Below are positions 38,528 through 47,397 of a stretch of DNA of 64,000 nt, piece by piece. The position numbers were made by a program, and so were the translations under genes. The notes under the pieces are model-generated. The model was not told the DNA's origin. It did no database searches and saw only the letters and a program-made list of their open reading frames with translations. Source of the stretch: Paracoccaceae bacterium (GTDB taxonomy: Bacteria > Pseudomonadota > Alphaproteobacteria > Rhodobacterales > Rhodobacteraceae); contig JAPORQ010000045.1 in assembly GCA_026710155.1 (NCBI GenBank), positions 1 to 64,000 of the forward strand, given 5' to 3'. Numbering within the stretch: position 1 is the stretch's first letter; the number at the start of each line of letters is the position of its first letter.

Positions 38528-38932
38528 CTAGATTTTCCAGAAGCAGAAAAACAGCCAGACAATGGCAATTCCAAGTGGTACCCATAATAATGTACCCACC
38601 AGACCCACCCAGGCCAGAAAGATGTATGCCGACCCAAGCAATCCCATGAAAAGTCTGTCACCACGAGTTGTGATCAGTCCAATAATTCCCAAGCGCTCTC
38701 CACCGCCCGGTCGAAACAGTTCAATGATTGCCAAAATCGCAATAAATCCAAAGATGAAAATGAAAAAAGACACCGTCGCTCGAGTCCATGCCATCCAGAA
38801 ACCTGAAAACAATGGCTCATACCACCAGTCGGCCCAAGTGAAAACCTCCTCTTTGGGGGCACTGACATTTCCCCATCCCTGTGCCAAAACGACAGCAGGT
38901 AAAATAATTCCCAAAAGTGGAAGATAGCGCAT
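38528..38932 (-). CDS. DUF2160 small membrane protein of the glycerol ABC cluster
   Basis: 134 residues: a signal-like hydrophobic N-terminus (about 1-18), a short tryptophan-rich loop (FTWADWWYEPLFSGFWMAW), then three hydrophobic segments (about 55-70, 92-110, 113-132). The sequence fits the DUF2160 family, regularly found with GlpSTPQV importers. The start overlaps the stop of the upstream permease gene by one base (TAATG). Its role in transport is unknown; an accessory membrane subunit is a fair guess. Confidence 0.85.
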   Translation of the reverse strand: MRYLPLLGIILPAVVLAQGWGNVSAPKEEVFTWADWWYEPLFSGFWMAWTRATVSFFIFIFGFIAILAIIELFRPGGGERLGIIGLITTRGDRLFMGLLGSAYIFLAWVGLVGTLLWVPLGIAIVWLFFCFWKI

Positions 38933-39729
38933 TAGACCCGTCCCAAGGCAAAGCCTTTGGCGATATAGTTGCGGACAAAATAGATCACGATCGCTCCCGG
39001 TATGATGGTCAGCACTCCAGCAGCAGCCAATAGCCCCAACTCGTAACCAGCCGATGAAGCTGTACGTGTCATGGTGGCTGCAATTGGTTTGGCATCCACT
39101 GCAGTCAAGGTTTTGGCCAGTAGCAATTCGACCCAGGAAAACATGAAGCAGAAAAATGCAGCAACACCGACACCGGCCTTGATCGAAGGTATGAATACGG
39201 TGATGAAAAACCGATGAAAGGAGTAACCATCAACATAGGCAGTTTCATCCAGTTCCTTTGGTACACTTGACATGAAACCTTCGAGAATCCAGACGGCAAG
39301 GGGAATGTTGAATAGGCAATGGGCAAGAGCAACAGCCAGATGAGTATCAAATAAACCAACTGATGAGTAGAGCTGGAAAAATGGCAGAGCAAAAACTGCC
39401 GCGGGAGCCATCCTGTTAGTCAAGAGCCAGAAGAACAGGTGCTTGTCACCTATAAACGAGTAGCGCGAGAAGGCATAGGCCGCTGGAAGGGCCGCAATCA
39501 GAGATATGACAGTATTGAGCGATACATAGAGGATGGAATTGAAATAACCCCAATACCAGACCGATTCCGTGAAAATCGTACGGTAATTGTCGAGTGTGAA
39601 ATTCTGGGGGAAAAGGGAAAATCCCCCGAGTATCTCATTGGTTGTCTTAAAGCTCATGGCGATCAGCCAATAAATCGGCAACAACAGGAACAGGATGTAA
39701 ATGATGGGGACTAGATACCTGGGTTTCAT
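38932..39729 (-). CDS. glpQ: Glycerol-type ABC transporter permease GlpQ
   Basis: 265 residues with six helices. The EAA loop reads ELDETAYVDGYSFHRFFITVFIPSIK (about 162-187). By order and type it matches the second permease of the GlpSTPQV glycerol importer known from Rhizobium. It overlaps glpP by 4 bp and DUF2160 by one base. It is unrelated to the phosphodiesterase also called glpQ in enterobacteria. Confidence 0.85.
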   Translation of the reverse strand: MKPRYLVPIIYILFLLLPIYWLIAMSFKTTNEILGGFSLFPQNFTLDNYRTIFTESVWYWGYFNSILYVSLNTVISLIAALPAAYAFSRYSFIGDKHLFFWLLTNRMAPAAVFALPFFQLYSSVGLFDTHLAVALAHCLFNIPLAVWILEGFMSSVPKELDETAYVDGYSFHRFFITVFIPSIKAGVGVAAFFCFMFSWVELLLAKTLTAVDAKPIAATMTRTASSAGYELGLLAAAGVLTIIPGAIVIYFVRNYIAKGFALGRV

Positions 39730-40586
39730 CGGTCATCCCTTGTCATTAGGGTGTAAAACAGCCAAGACACCGCCAGGGTGATGGCAAAGTAAATCAGGCT
39801 CATTGCGGCCGCCGGACCAAGATCAAACTGGCCAAGTGCTACCTTTACCAGATCAATCGAAAGCAGCGTTGTGGAGTTTCCTGGACCACCACCTGTCAGA
39901 ACAAAAGGCTCGGTGTAAATGTTGAAACTGTCCATGAATCTCAAGAGAACGGCAATGGTAAGTACTCGCTTCATCTTTGGCAGTTGAATATGGCGAAATA
40001 CCGACCAATTGGATGCCCCATCAATTTTTGCGGCCTGATAGTAAGCCTCGGGAATTGAGATCAAACCTGCATAGGACAATAGAACAACCAGGGACGTCCA
40101 GTGCCAGACATCCATTACGATTACGGTAATCCAGGCTGCCAATGGATCCTGGGTCATGTTGTAATCTATGCCAAGTACATTGTTCAAGGTATAGCCCAAT
40201 AGGCCGATATCCGGCAGGGTAAATATATTCCACATCGCACCAACGACATTCCAGGGTATGAGGAGTGGCAATGACATCAGGACAAGACAAACCGGTACCC
40301 AGAATCCCCGGCGGGGCATGGCAAGGGCTATGGCAACACCCAAGGGAATTTCGATGATCAGGATGGTTACAGTGAACAGCATCTGTCGGCCCAGAGCTGC
40401 ATGAAAACGCTCGGATTGGAGAATTTCTTCAAACCACCTCAATCCGACCCAGAAGAACTGGTTGTTCCCAAAAGTTTCCTGGACAGAATAATTGACCACG
40501 GTCATCAAAGGCACAAGGGCATTGAAAGCGACAAGCAAAAGCACCGGCAGAACAAATAACCACCCATGCTGGTTTACTGTTTTCAT
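39726..40586 (-). CDS. glpP: Glycerol-type ABC transporter permease GlpP
   Basis: 286 residues starting MKTVNQHGW, six helices, EAA loop EAYYQAAKIDGASNWSVFRHIQLPKMKR. I use ATG 40586, which overlaps the glpT stop (TAATG), rather than the upstream in-frame start at 40613. It pairs with GlpQ to form the channel. Confidence 0.85.
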   Translation of the reverse strand: MKTVNQHGWLFVLPVLLLVAFNALVPLMTVVNYSVQETFGNNQFFWVGLRWFEEILQSERFHAALGRQMLFTVTILIIEIPLGVAIALAMPRRGFWVPVCLVLMSLPLLIPWNVVGAMWNIFTLPDIGLLGYTLNNVLGIDYNMTQDPLAAWITVIVMDVWHWTSLVVLLSYAGLISIPEAYYQAAKIDGASNWSVFRHIQLPKMKRVLTIAVLLRFMDSFNIYTEPFVLTGGGPGNSTTLLSIDLVKVALGQFDLGPAAAMSLIYFAITLAVSWLFYTLMTRDDR

Positions 40587-41659
40587 TATGCCCCCACCTC
40601 TGTTGCGATCCAACTGTCTGCATAGAGCCGGGTCTGGCTGGGCTTGAATTCCAGATAAACTTCCTCACCCTGTTCTGGTGGCACATCCTCTGTGATTGCA
40701 TTGACTATGATGTCATTGACATTTGCTTCAATGACTGTTCGCCGGCCGATATCAGCCACCTTGCGTATCACAGATGGTATGCCTGTTGTTCCAATTCGAA
40801 CATATTCAGGTCTAATGCCAATCTCCAAGGAACCCTGGTTGTTCTTGACAGGACCTTCGAGTTCCACCGCATGTCCAAGGAAGCGTATTGCACCACCAAC
40901 CAACTCGGCCGGCAGAATGTTCATGCCCGGTGAACCAATGAAATGTCCAACAAAAGTATGCAAGGGTCGCTCGAAGAGTTCAATCGGTGTGCCAATTTGA
41001 ACAATCTCCCCCTCTTGCATGACGACAACCTGATCGGCAAAAGTCAATGCTTCGGTCTGATCGTGCGTAACATATATCATTGTCGAGGCAATACTCTGAT
41101 GCAATTCCTTGAGTTTGGAACGCAGTTTCCATTTCAATTCAGGATCAATTACCGTCAGTGGCTCATCAAACATGATCGCATTGACATCATCGCGTACAAG
41201 TCCCCGTCCCATCGAGATCTTCTGCTTGTTGTCAGGGGTCAAATGCGAAGCACGGGTGGAAAGACTGTCTGTCAGTTCCAGCATGGTTGCGATTTCATGA
41301 ACACGGGAATCTATTTGCCCGTGATCGACTCCGCGATTTCGTAGGGGAAAAGCCAGATTGTCATACACCGTCATGGTGTCGTAAATCACTGGAAACTGGA
41401 AGACCTGGGCAATATTACGCCTGTCGGGTGGAAGCGCCGTTACATCTTTCCCATCAAATAAAACCCTGCCGCTTGTCGGATTCAGCAAACCTGAAATTAT
41501 GTTCAACAGGGTGGATTTGCCACATCCCGAAGGGCCCAGGAGTGCGTAAGCACCTCCATCAGTCCAGTCAAGATCAATTTCCTTGAGGGCATAATCATCC
41601 GTTGAGACAGGATTGGCACTGTAACTGTGCCGCAGGTTATCCAGTGTGATCCTAGCCAT
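40586..41659 (-). CDS. glpT: Glycerol-type ABC ATPase GlpT with degenerate signature motif
   Basis: 357 residues from ATG 41659 (MARITLDNL). Walker A GPSGCGKST, Walker B IMFDEPLTVID and H-loop VTHDQTEALT are intact. The LSGGQ signature, however, is replaced by HLTPDNKQKISMGRGLVR. The partner GlpS shows the opposite defect. GlpT homologs of this importer commonly carry this altered signature. A C-terminal TOBE-like part follows (EIGIRPEYVRIG). It overlaps the end of glpS by 8 bp. Confidence 0.88.
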   Translation of the reverse strand: MARITLDNLRHSYSANPVSTDDYALKEIDLDWTDGGAYALLGPSGCGKSTLLNIISGLLNPTSGRVLFDGKDVTALPPDRRNIAQVFQFPVIYDTMTVYDNLAFPLRNRGVDHGQIDSRVHEIATMLELTDSLSTRASHLTPDNKQKISMGRGLVRDDVNAIMFDEPLTVIDPELKWKLRSKLKELHQSIASTMIYVTHDQTEALTFADQVVVMQEGEIVQIGTPIELFERPLHTFVGHFIGSPGMNILPAELVGGAIRFLGHAVELEGPVKNNQGSLEIGIRPEYVRIGTTGIPSVIRKVADIGRRTVIEANVNDIIVNAITEDVPPEQGEEVYLEFKPSQTRLYADSWIATEVGA

Positions 41660-42731
41660 CAGTCGATCCCTTGGCTGCAAGTGTACCGTCAGGACCAAAA
41701 TAGAAACATCTTTTTGGCATGAGGTGAAACTCATGCTCCTTGCCTACTTCGAAAGGATGCGTACCCGCTGAAAGGCTGACCCAATCACTTCCCTCCAGCG
41801 AAAAATACGCAACACTTTCCGAACCACTCAGCTCGGTAATTTTCACTCGGTCCGTGACCGTAATCGAATATTCTGCCGGTCGGGTGGGTGAAACATGATG
41901 AGGACGAATACCCATGGTATATTTGCCATCGCTGAGGCTTGTGGCTTCACCTGTGGCCTCCCAGCTAATTGTACCAAAATGTATTTCACTGCCCCTTTTT
42001 TCAACATGTCCAAGATTGATGGGAGGATCCGAAAACACCTGTGCCGAGATGAGGTTGGCAGGAGAACGGTAAATCGTTGAAGTCGGCCCAAATTGTGTCA
42101 TCCTGCCCTCATGAAACAATGCCGTATATCCTCCAAGCAAAAGTGCCTCGGTCGGATCAGATGTGGCATAAACCACCACCGAACCCCGCTCACCAAGCAT
42201 TTCCGGAAGTTGTTCCCGGAGTTCCTCACGCAACTTATAATCCAGATTGGCCAGCGGTTCATCCAAAAAGACTGCCGTTGAATCCTTGACGATTGCCCGT
42301 GCAATTGCAGTTCGTTGCTGTTGTCCGCCTGACAGTTCATGTGGACGTCGCTTGAGCATGGGACCTAGTTGCAAGACATCAGCTGCCTTTCTGACACGGC
42401 GATCCAATTCGGCTCTTTCTGTACCTGCAACGCGCAAGGGCGATGCAATATTTTCATAAACGGTCATATGAGGGTAATTTATGAAAAACTGGTGTACAAG
42501 AGCAATGTTTCGCTTTTGTGGGCTCACTCCGGTGACATTGCGGCCATCAACCCTTATTTCCCCTGATGTCGGGCGTTCCAGTCCAGCCATGAGCTTGATC
42601 AATGTTGTCTTGCCGGCATTCGTTGCACCGAGGAGAATGTTGAACCTGCCGGGAGCGAAACTCAGTGATGTCTCAAAAATATGGGTTTCTGCTCCGATAT
42701 TCTTGGTGACGTTTGCAAGTTCCAGTGTCAT
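41652..42731 (-). CDS. glpS: Glycerol-type ABC ATPase GlpS with altered Walker A and H-loop
   Basis: 359 residues. Signature ELSGGQQQRTAIARAIVK and Walker B VFLDEPLANLD are consensus. Walker A is GATNAGKTT instead of GPSGCGKST, and the H-loop reads YATSDPTEAL, with Ser in place of the catalytic His. It therefore likely offers its signature to GlpT's ATP site while its own site is impaired (inference from motifs). It is the first gene after the binding protein. Confidence 0.88.
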   Translation of the reverse strand: MTLELANVTKNIGAETHIFETSLSFAPGRFNILLGATNAGKTTLIKLMAGLERPTSGEIRVDGRNVTGVSPQKRNIALVHQFFINYPHMTVYENIASPLRVAGTERAELDRRVRKAADVLQLGPMLKRRPHELSGGQQQRTAIARAIVKDSTAVFLDEPLANLDYKLREELREQLPEMLGERGSVVVYATSDPTEALLLGGYTALFHEGRMTQFGPTSTIYRSPANLISAQVFSDPPINLGHVEKRGSEIHFGTISWEATGEATSLSDGKYTMGIRPHHVSPTRPAEYSITVTDRVKITELSGSESVAYFSLEGSDWVSLSAGTHPFEVGKEHEFHLMPKRCFYFGPDGTLAAKGSTDG

Positions 42732-42767
42732 TGCAGTGTGGTGGAATTTCTTACTTCATGATAAGGT

Positions 42768-42793
42768 GAAGGAGTGCCTGTCGGCACTCCTTC
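42768..42793 (-). promoter_or_regulatory. Perfect stem-loop between glpV and glpS
   Basis: GAAGGAGTGCC pairs with GGCACTCCTTC (11-bp stem, 4-nt loop). It starts 9 bp after the binding-protein stop and is not followed by a U run on the minus strand, so it reads as an mRNA-stabilising or attenuating element rather than a terminator. Confidence 0.8.
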
Positions 42794-42802
42794 CACTTGA
42801 AC

Positions 42803-44548
42803 TTAATTATTCCAGCGCGCAACGATATCTTCATACCGAACTGTTTCACCCTGCGGCTTCTCGTTTTCGAGTTTGGCCTTGGGTGCTCCAGGTTGGCTAA
42901 GCCAATATTCCGGATCCCGTTCCTCGTTGAGTCTTGGTCCACAACCACCGTAAACGGAGGCAGCTTCGTCAGCAGCCTGCATACGGGCCATGGTTGCATC
43001 CATCTCGGCCGCCAGACGATCCATTGCCTCTTGTGGAGTAAAGGCACCGGAATTCACATCACCGATCTGTTGCCACCAAATCTGGGCAAGTTTGGGATAA
43101 TCGGGAACGTTGATTCCGGTCGGTGACCATGCCGTTCTATCAGGTGAGCGATAAAACTCGACCAAACCACCAAGCTTTGGTGCCCGCTCGGTGAAACTCT
43201 CGTGATTCGCAGTTGAATTCCTGATAAAGGTCAGGCCCACATGGGACTTTTTGACATCAACCGTCTTTGATGTGACAAACTGTGCATAGAGCCATGCGGC
43301 TTGAGCCCGCTCAGAAGGTGTGGATTTCAGGAAAGTCCAGGAACCGGCATCCTGATAACCAACTTTCTGACCTTCGGTCCAATACGGCCCATGGGGACTT
43401 GGAGCCATGCGCCAGAGGGGAGTGCCCTCAGCATCAACAGTATTGTTTCCGTCTTCTTGTGAGGCAACCATGTCAGCCGTAAACGCCGTGTACCAGAAAA
43501 TCTGCTGGGCAACATTACCCTGAGACAATGCTGGCAATGATTGGTAGAAGTCATAGGATGCCGCGCCTGGCGGAGCGTAATTCCTGAGCCATTCATCCCA
43601 TTTGCGGATTGCATAGACCGCGGCCGGTCCATTGGCAGCACCTCCTCGACTCACACTTGCCCCGACAGGATTACAGGAACCCTCTTCCATGCGGATACCC
43701 CATTCATCAACTGGAACACCATTGGGTTCACCGACATCGCCGGCACCGGCCATCGACAACCATGCATCAGTCATACGCCAACCAAGGTCAGGTGCCCTTT
43801 TGCCATAATCCATGTGCCCGTAGACGCGAACACCATCAATTTCCTGAACATGAACACTGAAGAATTCAGCAATGTCCTCATAGGCTGACCAGTTCACCGG
43901 TACACCGAGATCATATCCATAGAGTTCCTTGAATTGAGCTTGAAGATCGGCCCTGTCAAACCAGTCTTTGCGGAACCAATAGAGGTTGGCAAATTGCTGG
44001 TCGGGCAACTGATAGAGTTTTCCGTCGGGTCCTGTTGTAAAGGATGCTCCGATGAAATCATCAAGATCCAGCCCCGGATTGGTTGTTGTGGCCCACTCAC
44101 CAGCCATTTGATCTGACAGGTTGTAAGCCAGCTGAAGACGGGCATGGGTTCCGATCAAGTCGGAATCATTGACATAGCCATCATAGAGATTACGCTGTGT
44201 CTGCATTTGGGTTTGGACAGCCTGAACGACTTCGCCTTCACCAAGCAACTGGTGATTGACCTTGATGCCTGTAATCTCCTCAAAGGCACGGGTCAGTGTC
44301 TCGGATTCGTAGGTGTGAGTTGGAATTGTTTCCGACAGAACATTGATTTCCATTCCAGCGTAAGGTTTGGCGGCTTCAATAAACCACTCCATCTCGGCTA
44401 ACTGTTCGCTCCTTGAAAGCGAGGATGGTTGAAATTCCTCGTCAATCCATTTTTCTGCAGCAGCCATGTCAGCCCCCCCCCATCCGGGGGCAGAACTGCC
44501 GAAGGTAAACAATACTGCTACAGCGGTTAAAAATATTTTGTTAGACAT
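42803..44548 (-). CDS. glpV: Glycerol-type ABC substrate-binding protein GlpV
   Basis: About 581 residues with a signal peptide (MSNKIFLTAVAVLFTFG, ending near SSAPGWGG). It is much longer than usual family 1 receptors, as GlpV proteins are. Notable segments are EINVLSETIPTHTYESETLTRAFEEITG, VNDSDLIGTHARLQLAYNL, and a C-terminal YGGCGPRLNEERDPEYWL. A strong AGGAGG site precedes ATG 44548, favouring it over ATG 44569. It is first in the operon glpV-S-T-P-Q-DUF2160. Confidence 0.88.
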   Translation of the reverse strand: MSNKIFLTAVAVLFTFGSSAPGWGGADMAAAEKWIDEEFQPSSLSRSEQLAEMEWFIEAAKPYAGMEINVLSETIPTHTYESETLTRAFEEITGIKVNHQLLGEGEVVQAVQTQMQTQRNLYDGYVNDSDLIGTHARLQLAYNLSDQMAGEWATTTNPGLDLDDFIGASFTTGPDGKLYQLPDQQFANLYWFRKDWFDRADLQAQFKELYGYDLGVPVNWSAYEDIAEFFSVHVQEIDGVRVYGHMDYGKRAPDLGWRMTDAWLSMAGAGDVGEPNGVPVDEWGIRMEEGSCNPVGASVSRGGAANGPAAVYAIRKWDEWLRNYAPPGAASYDFYQSLPALSQGNVAQQIFWYTAFTADMVASQEDGNNTVDAEGTPLWRMAPSPHGPYWTEGQKVGYQDAGSWTFLKSTPSERAQAAWLYAQFVTSKTVDVKKSHVGLTFIRNSTANHESFTERAPKLGGLVEFYRSPDRTAWSPTGINVPDYPKLAQIWWQQIGDVNSGAFTPQEAMDRLAAEMDATMARMQAADEAASVYGGCGPRLNEERDPEYWLSQPGAPKAKLENEKPQGETVRYEDIVARWNN

Positions 44549-44843
44549 AACTGTCCTCCTTGATAACAAAAATTACACATAGAACCAATTCCAGTATACA
44601 AATTACAAATAATGTGACAATCGTAAAGAATGATCTGCATTTCAAACAATCTGGTTTTGCAAATTGTAGACATTAGCACCCCATCGTTTGAATTGAACAT
44701 TTGAGTTTTGGTTTGGTTGATTAATCTTCAAAGGTATTGCCGGGAAATCATTTTCCTTGTTCAAATTCCTGAATTTTAAATGTATATGAATTTCCTGATG
44801 CAAAAGCATTGATCGGAATACAAGTTTAGGCTCAATTTATGCA
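44549..44843. promoter_or_regulatory. Divergent promoter region between glpV and the SDR gene
   Basis: 295 bp between two divergently transcribed genes. It must hold promoters in both directions. It is AT-rich; no operator repeat was resolved. The AGGAGG site for glpV is at its left edge. Confidence 0.5.
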
Positions 44844-45605
44844 ATGGTTAAGAATATGACAGGCACTCTGGAAGGTAAATCCATTTTGGTGACGGCTGCT
44901 GCAGCCGGTATAGGCAAGGCTGTTGCTCTAGAAGCAGCCCGGGAAGGAGCAATGGTCACAGCTGTTGATATTGACATCGCCGGGTTGGAAAAAATTGCTT
45001 CAGACAGTATCAGGACAATGAAACTTGATGTAACCGACCAAACTGGAATCACCCGATTTGTCAACACCAACGAGCCCTTTGATGGTATCGTGAATGTTGC
45101 AGGGTATGTCCATCATGGAAGCATTTTGAATTGCGATCCCGATTCATGGAAGAAGTCATTCATACTGAATGTTGACAGCATGTTCTATATCTTGAGGGTT
45201 GCCATACCCAAAATGATCCAGAATGGAGGAGGATCGATTGTTAATATTTCTTCGGTGGTTTCCTCGACCAAGGGTTTTCCTAACAGATTGGCATATGGTT
45301 CTTCCAAGGCAGCCGTACTGGGTTTGACCAAATCTGTTGCTTGTGATTTTATCAATCAGGGTATACGATGCAACGCTGTTTGTCCTGCTACCGTGGATAC
45401 ACCCTCGTGGCGTCAAAGGTGTGAGGAACTGGGTAAAACCATGGGTAGTTACCAGCAAGCAAGGGAATATTTCGAAATGCGGCAGCCCATGAAAAGAATC
45501 GGTACAGTTGAAGAAGTTTCCGGGGTTGTCACTTTCCTGCTTTCGGAAAGAGGTGCTTTCATAACCGGTCAATTTTATAATATCGATGGCGGGACCATGA
45601 TTTAG
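44844..45605 (+). CDS. SDR family oxidoreductase, probable deoxysugar-acid dehydrogenase
   Basis: 253 residues of the classical short-chain dehydrogenase fold. Cofactor motif TAAAAGIGKAVA (about 17-28), NVAGYVH, catalytic Ser in NISSVVSS and the YGSSK pair (Tyr and Lys at about 151 and 155), closing ITGQFYNIDGGTM. An acidic residue at the end of strand 2 (VDID) favours NAD. Its partner 40 bp downstream is an FAH-family hydrolase; this pair occurs in non-phosphorylated L-fucose and L-rhamnose catabolism, where the SDR oxidises the 2-keto-3-deoxy acid. The specific substrate is inferred. Confidence 0.88.
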   Translation: MVKNMTGTLEGKSILVTAAAAGIGKAVALEAAREGAMVTAVDIDIAGLEKIASDSIRTMKLDVTDQTGITRFVNTNEPFDGIVNVAGYVHHGSILNCDPDSWKKSFILNVDSMFYILRVAIPKMIQNGGGSIVNISSVVSSTKGFPNRLAYGSSKAAVLGLTKSVACDFINQGIRCNAVCPATVDTPSWRQRCEELGKTMGSYQQAREYFEMRQPMKRIGTVEEVSGVVTFLLSERGAFITGQFYNIDGGTMI

Positions 45606-45645
45606 TCATCCTTGTCAGCCACCAGTAAGAAAGAAGTGTGAAACA

Positions 45646-46485
45646 ATGAAACTAGCAAGATTGGGCCCTGTAGGAACAGAAAAACCAGCAATCATTGATC
45701 AGGCCGGGAATTACCGCGATCTATCTTCGATTGTTCCTGACATTACGGGCAAAACACTTGGGGATTTATCATGGGCTGAAGGCCTGGATATGAATTCCTT
45801 ACCAATATTACCTGAAAACACCCGTATCGGGCCGTGCGTTGGTGAAATAGGCAAGCTGATTTGTGTGGGCCTCAACTATTCTGATCATGCAGAAGAAACT
45901 GGAAACCCCATTCCCGAAGAACCAATTCTCTTTGGGAAAGCCACTTCATCCATTGTTGGTCCCAACGATAATGTCGTCATTCCAAGGGGCTCAACCAAAA
46001 CCGATTGGGAAGTTGAACTGGGAGTGGTTATTTCCAGGGAGGCGAAATGCGTCAATGAAGAAAAGGCCCTGGACCATGTTGCAGGATATTGTGTTGTCAA
46101 CGATGTTTCAGAACGAGAGTTTCAAATTGAAAAGGGTGGTCAGTGGATTAAAGGCAAAAGTTGTGATACTTTTGCTCCAATCGGCCCCTGGATGGTTACC
46201 CGCGATGAAATCCCTGATCCGCAGAACCTGAAGATGTGGCTTGAGGTGGATGACTTGAGACGCCAGGATGGAAGTACAAAAACCATGATCTTTGGAGTGG
46301 CAACCCTGGTAAGCTATATTTCCAGATTCATGTCCCTCCAGCCGGGAGATATCATTCCGACAGGAACTCCTCCTGGAGTAGGTCTTGGCTTGAAACCGCC
46401 TGTATTCCTTGAACCGGGTCAAATCATGAAACTGGGAATCGAGGGACTAGGGACCCAAAGCCAAAAGGTTGTTGCTGCCAGTTAA
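45646..46485 (+). CDS. Fumarylacetoacetate hydrolase family protein
   Basis: 279 residues. FAH motifs are LICVGLNYSDHAEETG, PILFGKATSSIVGPNDNV, DWEVELGVVISR (Glu metal ligands), DVSEREFQ, KSCDTFAPIGPWM, and GDIIPTGTPPGVGLG. Family members hydrolyse C-C bonds of 2,4-diketo acids. With the SDR upstream it probably cleaves a 2,4-diketo-3-deoxy sugar acid to pyruvate and a hydroxy acid (inference). The gap of 40 bp indicates one operon. Confidence 0.92.
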   Translation: MKLARLGPVGTEKPAIIDQAGNYRDLSSIVPDITGKTLGDLSWAEGLDMNSLPILPENTRIGPCVGEIGKLICVGLNYSDHAEETGNPIPEEPILFGKATSSIVGPNDNVVIPRGSTKTDWEVELGVVISREAKCVNEEKALDHVAGYCVVNDVSEREFQIEKGGQWIKGKSCDTFAPIGPWMVTRDEIPDPQNLKMWLEVDDLRRQDGSTKTMIFGVATLVSYISRFMSLQPGDIIPTGTPPGVGLGLKPPVFLEPGQIMKLGIEGLGTQSQKVVAAS

Positions 46486-46495
46486 AATCACCAAT

Positions 46496-47386
46496 CTACT
46501 TTTTTCTCAGAAGCAGGGTTACCCATTCATCTAGGACTATTCTATCCTCCACAAGAAAATCATGCTCTTCATAGCTTCTGGATAAATGATGCTCCTGGTT
46601 GAGCATGATGCCAGAGAGTATTGCCGCCCCTCCATCTTTCAGGTGCTTGTTTGCTTCAGGAGCCAAACCAACAAGCGGTTTGAGAAGAATATTGGCAATA
46701 ACCAGATCAAAGGGAGACATGTTCTTGTGGATGGAATGTTCAAAACCATCGGCAACGGTACAAATTATCTGGCTTTCCATTATATTGGCCTTGGTGTTTT
46801 CGATGGTTACCTCTATGGCAACAGCATCATTGTCACTGGCTAGGATATTGCAACCCCACAACCGATAGGCAGCCATTGACAATATACCGGTGCCACAGCC
46901 TATATCCACGATGGAATCAAATTCGGGATTCTTGCGACATACTCTTTCCAGCATTTCCAAGCACCCTTGGGTTGTACCATGATGACCCGTACCAAAGGCC
47001 ATGGATGATGCAATTTCTACGGGAATGGTTCCAGAGGGGGCCTTGCCTTGATCCTTGTTCATATATATCCAGAAATTGCCAACCCTCACCGGAGTCAAAT
47101 CCCTGTTTACCTTTGCCACCCAATCCGTATTTGGCAATCTTGAAACCTTGAAGGGCTTGAGGTCATGCAATTTTTCAATCAATGAAATGGCAATCTCATC
47201 CGGTTTGGCATCAAAATAGGCCGAGACCTCCCATAGGCTGTCCCGCTCATCAATCTCGATGGTTGCTACCCCAATTGGTTCCGGCACAATTCTTTCGATA
47301 GCATGGGTAACTTCGTATGCCTTCCCCTCGCCGTATAGAGAAGTAAATATCGAAAAACAGGTTGATTGAGTGTTTTCAGAGTTCAA
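46496..47386 (-). CDS. prmA: Ribosomal protein L11 methyltransferase
   Basis: About 296 residues. SAM-binding domain with ASSMAFGTGHHGTTQGCLEML, motif I SIVDIGCGTGILSMAA and the post motif VIANILLKPLVGLAPE, all PrmA landmarks. I choose TTG 47386 (LNSENTQS), which avoids overlap with msrA; longer in-frame starts reach 47440 but give unconvincing sequence. It is 11 bp downstream of msrA on the same strand. Confidence 0.92.
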   Translation of the reverse strand: MNSENTQSTCFSIFTSLYGEGKAYEVTHAIERIVPEPIGVATIEIDERDSLWEVSAYFDAKPDEIAISLIEKLHDLKPFKVSRLPNTDWVAKVNRDLTPVRVGNFWIYMNKDQGKAPSGTIPVEIASSMAFGTGHHGTTQGCLEMLERVCRKNPEFDSIVDIGCGTGILSMAAYRLWGCNILASDNDAVAIEVTIENTKANIMESQIICTVADGFEHSIHKNMSPFDLVIANILLKPLVGLAPEANKHLKDGGAAILSGIMLNQEHHLSRSYEEHDFLVEDRIVLDEWVTLLLRKK

Positions 47387-47397
47387 TCCGATATATC

